From Shimia sp040225985 (GTDB taxonomy: Bacteria; Pseudomonadota; Alphaproteobacteria; Rhodobacterales; Rhodobacteraceae), in NCBI RefSeq assembly GCF_040225985.1, contig NZ_JBBPEU010000002.1, positions 186,001-250,000 of the forward strand: DNA of 64,000 nucleotides, given 5' to 3'. Within the stretch, counting starts at the first letter, position 1. Each line of letters begins with the position of its first letter. The notes under the pieces were generated by a model. It was given only the letters and a program-made list of their open reading frames with translations, was not told the DNA's origin and made no database searches. Shown here piece by piece: positions 31,539 through 39,918 of the stretch. A program made the translations under genes and the position numbers.

Positions 31539-31973
31539 TTATTCGCCATATCCCAGCCAACGAAACGCGCCTGCCTCGGAAAGGGGCGAAAACGGATTAT
31601 GCGCGATTTCCCAGACATGCCCGTCAGGATCGGCGAAATAACCGTGGAACCCGCCCCAGAACACCTCTTGCGCAGGCTTCAGAATACGCCCACCCGCCGC
31701 CTCGGCCCCCGCCAGAAGCGGGGCCACCTCGTCAGGGCTGCGCAGGTTGTGGGCCAGCGTGATCCCCGAGAACCCGCCGATCGACTCGACAGGCACGCCC
31801 AGATCCTCGGCCAGTGCCGTCCTTGGATAAAGGCCCAGTGTCTGGCCGATCAGGTCAAAGGCAATCACCCCATCGGGGCTGTCGACCCGTGTCCATCCAA
31901 GGGTCTCGTAGAAACGGGCGGACCGTTCCATGTCGGTCACGCCAAGGGTAATCAGGCTGATCCGCTGCTCCAT
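31539..31973 (-). CDS. VOC-superfamily (glyoxalase-like) protein
   Basis: A 144-residue vicinal-oxygen-chelate protein built of two beta-alpha-beta-beta-beta units: MEQRISLITLGVTDMERSARFYETLGW begins the first, and the FWGGFHGYFADPDGHVWEIAHNP block closes the second, with His and Glu positions typical of metal-binding VOC proteins. Similar proteins range from glyoxalase I to bleomycin resistance, and the substrate is open. It sits between two hydrolase genes on the same strand, 14 bases before the next. Confidence 0.85.
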   Translation of the reverse strand: MEQRISLITLGVTDMERSARFYETLGWTRVDSPDGVIAFDLIGQTLGLYPRTALAEDLGVPVESIGGFSGITLAHNLRSPDEVAPLLAGAEAAGGRILKPAQEVFWGGFHGYFADPDGHVWEIAHNPFSPLSEAGAFRWLGYGE

Positions 31974-31987
31974 TTCACATGAACCTC

Positions 31988-32971
31988 TTACTCTAAGCCA
32001 TTGATCCAGTTTACGAATGCAGAAACCGTTTCGACATTAGCCGACGGCGACAGAACATCCCCCGCAATCACGTGGTCATATGGATCATCCCCCGCCGCCA
32101 CTGTGACCTCTTTGATCACCGCCGGACCGCCCCAGACGTTGGCGATTCGGTCGGTTGCGCTGTGATCTACAACTTGGTCGGTCGGCGCATACCAAAACAG
32201 CGCCGGCACCGTGGCCTGCTGGTATGGCAAAGCGGCAGCATGTTTCACAAGAGCCGCCATCTGGAACAGGGCCTCGGTTGGATAGCTGGTCGTCCAATAT
32301 GTGCCGTGCAGGTCGTTCTGCGGTGTCCAACTGCGGGTTGTGCCGGCCACCATCGGCACCCAGTGTCGCGCCGCCGGCAGGGTCAGCACCGCCGACGCCG
32401 GATCTCCCAGTGCGAAATTCGGCGAGATCAGGATCAGCCCCGCCACATCCTGCATAAGCTGTGGTTGCAACGCCGCCTCGGCTGCAACGGTGGCCCCGGT
32501 CGAGGTGGCCATGATCACGACCTCGTCGCCGATCAATCGCGCCACGGCCAGCGCCTCGGCCAGGTCGGTCATCCAGGCTTTCGCGCTGCCCTCGACCATG
32601 GCCGCGCCGCCCCGTCCATGGCCCGCAAGGCGTGTATAGACAAGGTTGGCGCCAATCTCCGCCGCCACCAGATCGGGCACGGGGCGGATTTCCTCGGACG
32701 TGGCGGAAAAACCGTGCACATAGACAATCACCTTGTCGGTGCGCGCGCCTTCGTCACCGGCCCAGATGATGCGTTTTTCGGTGCCGGGCGTGATGTCGTC
32801 AAACCGCGCTTCCTGCGTTGCCAGATACCCCGCGGGATCATCCCCGATCACCGCAGGATCGAAATCGGGGATCACCGAGATTGTTTCATACGGCCCGAAA
32901 ATCCACATTGCCCCGATCACACCGCACAACAGCAGAAGCAACCGCCCGAGAAACCTGCCAAAACTCCGCAT
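31988..32971 (-). CDS. Membrane-anchored alpha/beta hydrolase
   Basis: A 327-residue hydrolase with an N-terminal transmembrane anchor or signal (FLGRLLLLLCGVIGAMWIF, about residues 7-25). The hydrolase core follows: VIVYVHGFSATSEE (oxyanion), nucleophile elbow ATSTG (about 156-160, where the first Gly of GxSxG is Ala), and YDHVIAGD near the end with a likely His. The acid may be in YAPTDQVVDH. It probably acts at the periplasmic face. Neighbouring hydrolases suggest a local set of ester- or lipid-degrading enzymes near PHB genes. Confidence 0.8.
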   Translation of the reverse strand: MRSFGRFLGRLLLLLCGVIGAMWIFGPYETISVIPDFDPAVIGDDPAGYLATQEARFDDITPGTEKRIIWAGDEGARTDKVIVYVHGFSATSEEIRPVPDLVAAEIGANLVYTRLAGHGRGGAAMVEGSAKAWMTDLAEALAVARLIGDEVVIMATSTGATVAAEAALQPQLMQDVAGLILISPNFALGDPASAVLTLPAARHWVPMVAGTTRSWTPQNDLHGTYWTTSYPTEALFQMAALVKHAAALPYQQATVPALFWYAPTDQVVDHSATDRIANVWGGPAVIKEVTVAAGDDPYDHVIAGDVLSPSANVETVSAFVNWINGLE

Positions 32972-32980
32972 CCCGCGCCC

Positions 32981-33730
32981 CTAGCCCCGTGCCAGCACTT
33001 TTTCGAGCGACTTCTCGATCAGGGTCAGGCATTCGTCATCCGAGAACCTGTGATCCGCCCCTTTGACCAGCGTCAGGCGCATATCCGGCCCCTCGGCATG
33101 GTCCAGCAGGCGGATCGCGGTCTCGGTGGTGACCGCCGTGTCCTCGGTGCCCTGCAGGAACCGCACCGGAAACGGCATGTGCAGGGGCGCGCGCAGCACC
33201 AGATGCTGGCGCCCGTCCTCGATCATGCGCTTGGTGATGATGTAGGGTTCCATGTAATCGCTGGGCAGTTCCACGTGGCCGACATCTTCCAGCGCCTGTT
33301 TCTGGGCATCCGTGAAAGACGCCCAATAGCCGTCCTCGGTGAAATCGGGTGCGGCGGCAATCGTTACCATGCCTGCAATCCGCTCGGGGATGGCACGCGC
33401 CAGAAGCAACGCCTGCCAGCCACCCATGGACGACCCGACAACAATCAGCGGCCCCGCGGTCAGCGCCTCGACCGCGGCCAGCGTGTCCTGATGCCAGTCG
33501 CCGATACAACCCTCTTCGAACTGGCCCGAGCTTTCGCCATGGCCGGAATAATCGAACCGCAGGAACGCCTGCCCCCGCGCCTTGGCCCATTGCTCTAGGT
33601 GGATGGCCTTGGTGCCTTCCATGTCGGATTTTAGCCCGCCAAGGAACACGACAGTGGGTTGGGCAGTGCCACTTTTATGATAGGCGATGCGGCGGCCTTG
33701 GGGGCTGTCGAAAAACTGGGTGATGCTCAT
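32981..33730 (-). CDS. Alpha/beta hydrolase, BAAT/ABHD10-like
   Basis: A 249-residue hydrolase starting at ATG 33730, preceded by GAGGAC. TVVFLGGLKSDMEGTKA is the oxyanion loop and GSSMGGWQA (about 103-111) the nucleophile elbow. The acid is in QGTEDTAV and the His in KGADHRFSD. The layout resembles ABHD10/carboxylesterase-like enzymes that remove acyl or thioester groups. An upstream in-frame start at 33832 gives a longer but non-homologous N terminus. It is divergent from thrS and ends 10 bases before the membrane-anchored hydrolase. Confidence 0.85.
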   Translation of the reverse strand: MSITQFFDSPQGRRIAYHKSGTAQPTVVFLGGLKSDMEGTKAIHLEQWAKARGQAFLRFDYSGHGESSGQFEEGCIGDWHQDTLAAVEALTAGPLIVVGSSMGGWQALLLARAIPERIAGMVTIAAAPDFTEDGYWASFTDAQKQALEDVGHVELPSDYMEPYIITKRMIEDGRQHLVLRAPLHMPFPVRFLQGTEDTAVTTETAIRLLDHAEGPDMRLTLVKGADHRFSDDECLTLIEKSLEKVLARG

Positions 33731-33886
33731 GTCGTCCTCATCTGTCTTTGTTTCGACACTAGCGCCGCCGTCGCGCGCTGGAAAGGCCGCTTGACTTGTT
33801 CCCGTCAAAGGCGCAAAACCGCCGCGAACCATATACCCGCAACCGGGCGTTCCGTGGGCGCCAAACTGACGAGGAGCTTGAGGCTG

Positions 33887-35836
33887 ATGGCCGATATTTC
33901 CCTGACTTTTCCCGATGGCAATGCACGCAACTATGCGGCAGGTATCACCCCTGCCGAAGTAGCCTCTTCCATCTCAACCTCGCTTGGCAAGAAGGCGATC
34001 TCTGCAACCGTGAACGGGCAGCACTGGGACCTGCAATGGCCGATCGAGACGGATTCCTCGATTGCCATCAACACGCTCAAGGACAATGACGCCGAGGCGC
34101 TGGAACTGATCCGGCACGATTGCGCGCACATCATGGCGCGCGCGGTGCAGGAAATCTGGCCCGACGTCAAAGTGACCATCGGCCCGGTGATCGAGCACGG
34201 CTGGTATTACGACTTTGACCGCGAAGAGCCCTTCACCCCCGAAGATCTGGGCGCGATCGAAAAGAAGATGAAGGAAATCATCAACCGTCGCGACCCCGTC
34301 ACCACCGAGGTGTGGGAGCGCGACCGTGCGATCAAGTTCTACGAGGCCAACAACGAACCCTATAAAGTCGAGCTGATCGACGCCATCCCCGGCGACGAGC
34401 CGCTGCGCATGTACTGGCACGGCCACTGGCAGGATCTCTGCCGCGGCCCGCACCTGCAACACACCGGACAGGTGCCTGCGGATGCGTTCAAACTGATGCA
34501 TGTGGCGGGCGCCTATTGGCGCGGCGACAGCGACCGCGCGATGCTGCAACGGATCTACGGCGTCGCCTTCAAGAACAAGGAAGACCTCAAGGCCCACCTG
34601 CATATGCTGGAAGAGGCCGAAAAACGCGACCACCGAAAACTGGGCCGCGAGATGGACCTGTATCACCTGCAACCCGAAGCGCCGGGCCAGATCTTCTGGC
34701 ACCCGAACGGCTGGACCATCTACACGATGCTGCAGGATTACATGCGCCGCGCCCAGAAACGCGGCGGCTATGTCGAGGTGAACACCCCGCAGGTGGTGGA
34801 TCGCAAACTGTGGGAAGCCTCGGGTCACTGGGACAAATACCAGGAAAACATGTTCATCGTCGAAGTTGACGAAGAGCACGCGCGCGAGAAATCGATCAAT
34901 GCGCTGAAGCCGATGAACTGCCCCTGCCACGTGGAAATCTTCAAACAGGGCCTGAAATCCTATCGTGACCTGCCCTTGCGCATGGCCGAGTTCGGGTCAT
35001 GTGCGCGGTATGAACCGTCGGGTGCACTGCATGGCATCATGCGGGTCCGTGGTTTTGTGCAGGATGACGCGCATATCTTCTCGACCGAAGAACAGATCGG
35101 TGAAGAATGCGCCGAGTTCATCCGCTTCCTGTCGGCGGTCTACAAGGATCTCGGCTTTGAAGAGTTCCGCGTCCTGTTCTCGGACCGCCCCGAAAAACGC
35201 TCGGGCAGTGACGAGGTCTGGGACAAGGCCGAAAGCGCCCTTCTCGAAGCCACCCGCGCCGCCGGTGTCGAACCCGAGATGAACCCGGGCGAAGGGGCGT
35301 TCTATGGTCCCAAGCTTGAATTCAGCCTGACCGACGCGATTGGCCGCGTCTGGCAATGCGGCACGTTCCAGGTGGATTTCGTGCTGCCCGAACGTCTGGA
35401 CGCCACTTACATCGGCGCCGACGGCGAGAAACACCGCCCCGTCATGCTGCACCGGGCCTGCCTGGGGTCGTTCGAGCGCTTTATCGGCATCCTGATAGAA
35501 GAGCATTCGGGGAAGCTGCCGTTCTGGCTGGCGCCGCGTCAGGTCGTGGTTGCGTCGATCGTGTCCGAGGCCGACGACTATGTCTATGAGGTTGTCAAAG
35601 CACTGCAAGCGGCCGGGGTCCGCGCCGAAGCCGACGTTCGCAACGAAAAGATCAACTACAAGGTGCGCGAACACTCGGTCGGCAAGGTGCCGGTCATCCT
35701 GGCCATCGGCAAGAAAGAAGTCGAAGAGCGCACGGTGTCGACTCGGCGTCTGGGCGAAAAGCAAAGCAAAGTACAGAGCTTGGACGAAATCGTGAGCCAA
35801 CTCGCGAAGGAAGCAACGCCACCTGACCTTGCGTAA
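33887..35836 (+). CDS. thrS: Threonyl-tRNA synthetase
   Basis: Charges tRNA-Thr. The start ATG 33887 has a GAGGAGCTTGAGG ribosome region and gives MADISLTFPDG. The N-terminal TGS domain covers about residues 1-60, the editing/SAD domain about 70-230 (HDCAHIMARA and the HGWYYDFD motifs), and class II catalytic motifs follow: motif 2 near LRMAEFGSCARYEPSGALHGIMRVRGF (about 365) and motif 3 near LHRACLGSFERFIGIL (about 525), then the anticodon domain. Zn ligands include the Cys in MNCPCH. At 649 residues it has the bacterial ThrS length. No T-box leader is visible, as expected in a proteobacterium. Confidence 0.97.
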   Translation: MADISLTFPDGNARNYAAGITPAEVASSISTSLGKKAISATVNGQHWDLQWPIETDSSIAINTLKDNDAEALELIRHDCAHIMARAVQEIWPDVKVTIGPVIEHGWYYDFDREEPFTPEDLGAIEKKMKEIINRRDPVTTEVWERDRAIKFYEANNEPYKVELIDAIPGDEPLRMYWHGHWQDLCRGPHLQHTGQVPADAFKLMHVAGAYWRGDSDRAMLQRIYGVAFKNKEDLKAHLHMLEEAEKRDHRKLGREMDLYHLQPEAPGQIFWHPNGWTIYTMLQDYMRRAQKRGGYVEVNTPQVVDRKLWEASGHWDKYQENMFIVEVDEEHAREKSINALKPMNCPCHVEIFKQGLKSYRDLPLRMAEFGSCARYEPSGALHGIMRVRGFVQDDAHIFSTEEQIGEECAEFIRFLSAVYKDLGFEEFRVLFSDRPEKRSGSDEVWDKAESALLEATRAAGVEPEMNPGEGAFYGPKLEFSLTDAIGRVWQCGTFQVDFVLPERLDATYIGADGEKHRPVMLHRACLGSFERFIGILIEEHSGKLPFWLAPRQVVVASIVSEADDYVYEVVKALQAAGVRAEADVRNEKINYKVREHSVGKVPVILAIGKKEVEERTVSTRRLGEKQSKVQSLDEIVSQLAKEATPPDLA

Positions 35837-35872
35837 CTTTCTTTGCAACAATCCAGCGGGCGCGCCACGGGA

Positions 35873-35896
35873 AACCGGGCGCGCCCGGTTCATTTT
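35873..35896 (+). terminator. Palindromic terminator after thrS
   Basis: An 18-base perfect palindrome centred at 35881, AACCGGGCGCGCCCGGTT (35873-35890), is followed by CATTTTG. The T-run is short. It is the likely end of the thrS message. Confidence 0.6.
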
Positions 35897-36073
35897 GGAA
35901 ATATTTCAGGGGTTCCAGCACTGGAATCTTCACGAAACCGTCACGTGGACTGACGGCGGCGTGATACACGCCCCCGTGATTGGTCAGTGACGCCCCGGCG
36001 GATTTACGGTTGAAGCAAGCCGCCCGAAACGGTGGCCCGAAATTCACAAACCGACCTAAGGGAAGAGAAAACC

Positions 36074-36379
36074 ATGTCGAAAACCGTAAAAACCCTCGCC
36101 GTTGCCAGTGCCGTTGCCGCAGCCCTGACCGCCACCACTCACACCGCTGCCCACGCCGCAGAGAAAGAAAAATGCTATGGCGTGTCGATGGCCGGCAAGA
36201 ATGATTGCGCCGCCGGCCCCGGCACCACCTGCGCGGGCTCGTCTACCGTGGACTACCAAGGTAATGCATGGACGCTCGTCGACAAGGGCACCTGCATGGA
36301 CATCGAACTGCCCGCACAGGCCGACGGCACCGCGCGCAAGGGGTCGCTGGAAGCGCTCGAGCGTGACCTGCCCGCATAA
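36074..36379 (+). CDS. bufA: Bufferin-type RiPP metallophore precursor 1 (DUF2282)
   Basis: A 101-residue precursor peptide with a Sec signal (cleavage near AHA, residue 28). The mature region has exactly four cysteines (34, 45, 53, 74) in the DUF2282 framework: EKCYGV, GKNDCAAG, TTCAGSS and KGTC. In the bufferin family a DUF692 (MNIO) enzyme with a DUF2063 partner oxidises Cys to thiooxazole in two of the four positions, giving periplasmic copper-binding peptides. The ribosome site AAGGGAAG is strong. It heads the gene group 36074-38983. A hairpin follows, which may keep this precursor in excess. Confidence 0.9.
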   Translation: MSKTVKTLAVASAVAAALTATTHTAAHAAEKEKCYGVSMAGKNDCAAGPGTTCAGSSTVDYQGNAWTLVDKGTCMDIELPAQADGTARKGSLEALERDLPA

Positions 36380-36390
36380 TCCCATCACAG

Positions 36391-36423
36391 CTTTCCGTCC
36401 CCGCCTTTCGGCGCGGGGCGGAA
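36391..36423 (+). other. Hairpin between the two bufferin precursor genes
   Basis: TTTCCG (36391-36396) pairs with CGGAAA (36418-36423), and CCCCGC (36398-36403) with GCGGGG (36412-36417), one bulged T between. No T-run follows, so it is more likely a 3' stabiliser or partial terminator than a full stop. It would raise precursor 1 over the downstream enzymes. Confidence 0.6.
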
Positions 36424-36516
36424 ATTCCCAAAGTTTCAACGCGATGTGCTAGACTTGGACCAAGCCCGACCACCGTCGGCGCCATGCCCCGGACCATTCA
36501 GCAAAAAGGATCTCTT

Positions 36517-36819
36517 ATGTCACACCCCGTAAAGACCCTCACCATCGCCGGCGCCGTTCTGGCCGCCGTTGCCTCGCAGCCCACCCCAGCCAAGGCCGCC
36601 CAGCAGGAAAAATGCTATGGCATTGCCAAGGCCGGAGAAAACCACTGCGCCGCCGGTCCCGGCACCACCTGCGCCGGATCGTCCAGTGTCGATTATCAGG
36701 GCAACGCCTGGACACTGGTCGACAAGGGCACCTGCCTTGAGATCGAGCTGCCCGAAACGGCCGATGGCACCCCGCGCAAACCGTCTCTGGAAGCGCTCGA
36801 CCGCGATCTGCCCTCCTGA
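36517..36819 (+). CDS. bufA: Bufferin-type RiPP metallophore precursor 2 (DUF2282)
   Basis: A second DUF2282 peptide of 100 residues, Sec signal ending near AKA (residue 27). Its cysteines at 33, 44, 52 and 73 have the same spacing as precursor 1. The core CAAGPGTTCAGSS, the VDYQGNAWTLVDKGTC segment and the EALDRDLPS tail are nearly the same, whereas signal peptides and the residues between Cys1 and Cys2 differ, so it is a diverged tandem duplicate. The ATG 36517 with AAAAAGGA is chosen over 36484. It is followed by the modifying-enzyme gene. Confidence 0.9.
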   Translation: MSHPVKTLTIAGAVLAAVASQPTPAKAAQQEKCYGIAKAGENHCAAGPGTTCAGSSSVDYQGNAWTLVDKGTCLEIELPETADGTPRKPSLEALDRDLPS

Positions 36820-36855
36820 CCCTGCGCCCCCGATACCTGACGAAAGCCCGCGCCC

Positions 36856-37713
36856 ATGTTTGATGCAAATCCCCGCTTTCCTGACCTCCCGAATGCGCCC
36901 GGGGTTGGCTACAAACCGCAGCATTTCCAGAACATCATGGACGATGCCGGGTCCGTGCAATGGCTGGAAATCCATGCCGAGAACTATATGGGCGCGGGTG
37001 GACGACCCCACGCGCAGATGCGCCTTTTGGCCGAGCGCTTCGCCATCTCGGTGCATGGCGTGGGTCTGTCCATCGGTGGCGAAGGCCCTCTGGACCCCGA
37101 ACATCTTGCCCGCCTGAAACACCTGTGCGACTGGCTTCAACCCACTGTATTTTCGGAACATCTTGCGTGGTCCAGCCACGATAGCGCCTTTTTGAACGAT
37201 CTGTTGCCGCTACCCTATACCGCCGACACCCTGACCCGCGTCGCCAGCCATATTGACCAGTTGCAGAACACGATCGGGCGGCAGATGATGCTGGAAAATC
37301 CGTCCAGCTATCTCGCCTTTTCCGAAAGCACATGGTTCGAGCCGGACTTCCTGCGCGAAGTCGCAAACCGCACCGGCTGTGGTCTGCTGCTGGACGTGAA
37401 CAACGTGTTCGTGTCGGCCACCAATCTGAACTATGATCCGCGCGACTACATCGCCGCCTACCCGCTTGAGAAGGTAGGAGAAATCCACCTCGGCGGGCAT
37501 GACGAGGACGAGGACGAACACGGCGCGCCGCTTTTGATCGACAGCCATGGCAAAGCTGTGGTTGATCCGGTCTGGGCGCTACTGGATCACACGCTGGCGC
37601 TTTCCGGCCCGCGCCCTATCCTGATTGAATGGGACAATGATGTGCCGGGTTGGCCCGAACTGAACGCCGAGGCCGCGCGTGCCGCCGCCGCCCTTGCAAA
37701 GGTACCGGCATGA
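36856..37713 (+). CDS. bufB: MNIO-type modifying enzyme (DUF692), BufB-like
   Basis: A 285-residue TIM-barrel enzyme of the multinuclear non-heme iron oxidase family. Iron-site candidates are His67 (SVHG), Glu101/His102 (SEH), Glu147 (MLENPSS), Asp180 and Asn183 (LLDVNN), and His211/His215 (EIHLGGH), in the order known for DUF692 proteins such as MbnB. The GVGYKPQHFQ start and WLEIHAENY are also typical. It likely oxidises Cys in both precursors with DUF2063 as partner, using iron and O2. Overlap by 4 bases with bufC indicates coupling. Confidence 0.92.
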   Translation: MFDANPRFPDLPNAPGVGYKPQHFQNIMDDAGSVQWLEIHAENYMGAGGRPHAQMRLLAERFAISVHGVGLSIGGEGPLDPEHLARLKHLCDWLQPTVFSEHLAWSSHDSAFLNDLLPLPYTADTLTRVASHIDQLQNTIGRQMMLENPSSYLAFSESTWFEPDFLREVANRTGCGLLLDVNNVFVSATNLNYDPRDYIAAYPLEKVGEIHLGGHDEDEDEHGAPLLIDSHGKAVVDPVWALLDHTLALSGPRPILIEWDNDVPGWPELNAEAARAAAALAKVPA

Positions 37714-38459
37714 CTGTCACGCAAAGCGTATTCCGCAAGGCTCTTCTGGATGCGGCGCAACCGGCCCCTGATGGGCTGACCGATGCCACGGGACACGCGG
37801 CGGGCAAACGGTTTGACGTCTATCGCAATAATGTTGCGGTGTCGCTGGGCGAAGCACTGGAAACCGCCTTTCCAGTGATTGCCAAACTTCTGGGCGATGA
37901 GAATTTCAAGGGGATTGCCGCCATTTTCCTCCGCCAGCACCCGCCGGAAAATCCGATGATGATGCATTACGGCGCCCGCTTTCCCGCCTTTCTGCGGGAT
38001 TTTGCCCCGCTGTCCCATCTTGCCTATCTGGGCGATGTGGCCGAGGTCGAACAGGCCCTGCGCCGGTCCTACCACGCTGCCGACAGCACACCGCTGGCCC
38101 CCGAGGCCCTTGGCAGCTTTGCCGAGGATCAGCTGGAACATGTCAAACTGACCCTCGCGCCCAGCACCGAAGTGCTGCGCTCTTCCTGGCCGATCTATGA
38201 CATCTGGGCGTTCAACATGATCGAAGGGGCACCCAAACCGCGCCCCGAGGCGCAGGATATCCTGATCACACGGGAAGATTTCGACCCCGCACCCCATCTT
38301 CTGCCCGCGGGCGGCGCTGCTTTCCTGTTGGCCCTGAAGGCCGGCTTGCCCCTCGGCCAAGCCGCCGCACAGGCCACGGAAAAGACCGGGGATTTCGATC
38401 TCGGACCCTGTCTTGCCTTACTGCTGTCCACCCAGGCGCTGACCAGCGCAACACTTTAG
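37710..38459 (+). CDS. bufC: DUF2063 partner protein, BufC-like
   Basis: A 249-residue protein with the HvfC/BufC-like N-terminal domain: RFDVYRNNVAVSLGEALETAFPVIAKLLGDENF is the hallmark. It probably holds the precursor for the MNIO enzyme, as the MbnC-type partners do in methanobactin synthesis. The C-terminal half (about 155-249) lacks cysteines and ends with an Ala/Leu-rich helix. It overlaps the bufB gene and ends 8 bases before the DoxX gene. Confidence 0.9.
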   Translation: MTVTQSVFRKALLDAAQPAPDGLTDATGHAAGKRFDVYRNNVAVSLGEALETAFPVIAKLLGDENFKGIAAIFLRQHPPENPMMMHYGARFPAFLRDFAPLSHLAYLGDVAEVEQALRRSYHAADSTPLAPEALGSFAEDQLEHVKLTLAPSTEVLRSSWPIYDIWAFNMIEGAPKPRPEAQDILITREDFDPAPHLLPAGGAAFLLALKAGLPLGQAAAQATEKTGDFDLGPCLALLLSTQALTSATL

Positions 38460-38467
38460 GAACTGCC

Positions 38468-38983
38468 ATGACTGCCTTGATTTCCCTTCACAATTCCGCA
38501 TTCGCACGCACGGACAAGGCCGAATGGCTATTGCCAAGCCTTGCCCGGCTGGTGTTTGTGGCGGTGTTTCTGGTCTATTACTGGAATTCGGCCACGCTCA
38601 AGATTGACGGGTCGATTTTCACGCCCTCTGCCGGGGCCTTCGGACAGATTTTTCCCAAAGCCGCCGAGGCCGTACTTTATGACGTATCGCAGATGAACAT
38701 CCTGCAACGCCTCGTGGTCTTTGCAGGCACGGTGGCGGAATTCGTGCTGCCCTTCCTGATCCTGATCGGACTGCTGACTCGGCTGTCCGCGTTGGCGATG
38801 ATTGGCTTTGTTGTCGTGCAGACGGTGGTGGACGTGGCCGGTCACGGGGTCAAGCTTGGCGGGCTGTTTGACAATGCGGTGACCCTGCTCGACGAACGGT
38901 TGCTCTGGGTGTTCCTGTTCGCTGTGATCGCGCTCAAAGGGGCTGGCCCCCTGTCACTCGACCGGCTGTTCCGCCTGACCTGA
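38468..38983 (+). CDS. DoxX-family membrane protein of the bufferin cluster
   Basis: A 171-residue inner-membrane protein with four hydrophobic helices (about residues 20-38, 78-97, 101-120, 137-156) in the DoxX arrangement. DoxX proteins accompany bufferin and many DUF692 gene groups; whether they supply electrons, or take part in export, is not settled. It is the last gene of the rightward group. The ATG follows a short GGAACTGCC leader. Confidence 0.85.
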   Translation: MTALISLHNSAFARTDKAEWLLPSLARLVFVAVFLVYYWNSATLKIDGSIFTPSAGAFGQIFPKAAEAVLYDVSQMNILQRLVVFAGTVAEFVLPFLILIGLLTRLSALAMIGFVVVQTVVDVAGHGVKLGGLFDNAVTLLDERLLWVFLFAVIALKGAGPLSLDRLFRLT

Positions 38984-38985
38984 GC

Positions 38986-39354
38986 CTAGAAATGCGCCTT
39001 GGGTTCGTCTGGTTTGCCGGCGGCAATCGCGAGAATCCCGCCGAGCGCGGCAAAGCTGATCGGGAACATGGTGAACACGTTGAAATTAAAGGCTGCGTAC
39101 ATGCCCGCAGCCGACACCAGCAACAGGATCCCGCCCCACAGCGCCCGTGCCCGCGCCATCGCGCCCCCGGCAATTGCCAGCATCGGCGCGAGCAACGCCC
39201 CGGCCCGCACGAGTTCGACATTTTCAACCTGGCCAAAGACCTGACCCACCTCGTCATAGCGGGCGATCACCTCGGTATAGCCCCAGCTGAAAAAGCCGAC
39301 CAACATCCCCACCAATCCGGCGATGATCCCAAGAACAAGTGCAGCGTTACGCAT
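38986..39354 (-). CDS. Small four-helix membrane protein
   Basis: A 122-residue integral membrane protein with four hydrophobic stretches and a cytoplasmic C-terminal tail (GKPDEPKAHF). The ribosome site AAGGAG is optimal. It converges with the DoxX gene, only 2 bases between stops, and no terminator lies between them. A YDEVGQVFG loop after the first helix is the main hydrophilic feature. I do not recognise its family with certainty (DUF4064-like is possible). A relation to the bufferin genes is unproven. Confidence 0.75.
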   Translation of the reverse strand: MRNAALVLGIIAGLVGMLVGFFSWGYTEVIARYDEVGQVFGQVENVELVRAGALLAPMLAIAGGAMARARALWGGILLLVSAAGMYAAFNFNVFTMFPISFAALGGILAIAAGKPDEPKAHF

Positions 39355-39402
39355 GACGGCTCCTTTTTTTAGCGTGAAGGCGACATATGCAGTCGCTCCC
39401 GC

Positions 39403-39714
39403 TTATCCAAGGGCTGACTGTACGTCGCGGGTCCAACCGAGGAATAATTCCCCGTCACGCTCGATCAGCGGTCGCTTCATTAGCGTCGGGTGTTCCGCCA
39501 GCAGATCAAGCGCAGGGCGGGCACGTTCCGCCTCGTCCAAACCACGCCATGTGGTGGACCGCGTATTCACCAATGCGGCGCCAAATTCATCATATGCCTT
39601 TTGCAGAATTTCGGCCGGCACCCCGTCGGCGCGCACATCGACAAGTTCAATATTTTCAAGCGCTTTCAATGCCTTGCGGCACGTATCGCAGTTCTTTAGA
39701 CCGTAAAGTTTCAT
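39403..39714 (-). CDS. ArsC/Spx/YffB-family reductase-like protein
   Basis: A 103-residue thioredoxin-fold protein with the active-site pattern CDTCRKAL (Cys9, Cys12) right after the first strand, then ELVDVRADGVPAE and the RSTTWRGLD and MKRPLIERDG motifs conserved in ArsC/Spx/YffB. YffB-type proteins use glutathione. In this window it does not accompany arsenic genes, so arsenate reduction is not implied. Spx-type transcription regulation is unlikely in an alphaproteobacterium. Confidence 0.85.
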   Translation of the reverse strand: MKLYGLKNCDTCRKALKALENIELVDVRADGVPAEILQKAYDEFGAALVNTRSTTWRGLDEAERARPALDLLAEHPTLMKRPLIERDGELFLGWTRDVQSALG

Positions 39715-39843
39715 CTTGTCACTTCTTCCTTTTCGCGAATGTGATCGGGATTCGCGATTTTTCGCATGGCTTTTGCTTGCTTTTTACATAAACCGTGCAA
39801 CCCTTTCATCCAGCATTTGTTTCCCAGGGCCGCCATACACGCG

Positions 39844-39867
39844 CGGCGCACCGGATCAGGTGCGCCG
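39844..39867 (+). other. Stable hairpin in the cold-shock gene leader
   Basis: Nine-bp perfect stem CGGCGCACC (39844-39852) and GGTGCGCCG (39859-39867), six-base loop, lies about 52 bases before the csp start, followed by an overlapping CGTGA/TCACG pairing. A structured leader fits thermo-responsive regulation of cold-shock mRNAs, though it has no T-run and no experimental support here. Confidence 0.5.
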
Positions 39868-39918
39868 TGACGTGCAGTTCCGCATCACGGGAAGTAAGAC
39901 ATAGGAAGGAGACACGGG

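Noticed and set aside
36074..38459. Methanobactin operon
   Set aside because: DUF692 also occurs in methanobactin synthesis, but the precursors here are four-Cys DUF2282 peptides with Sec signals, the partner is DUF2063, and no MbnT/MbnP-type genes are present.
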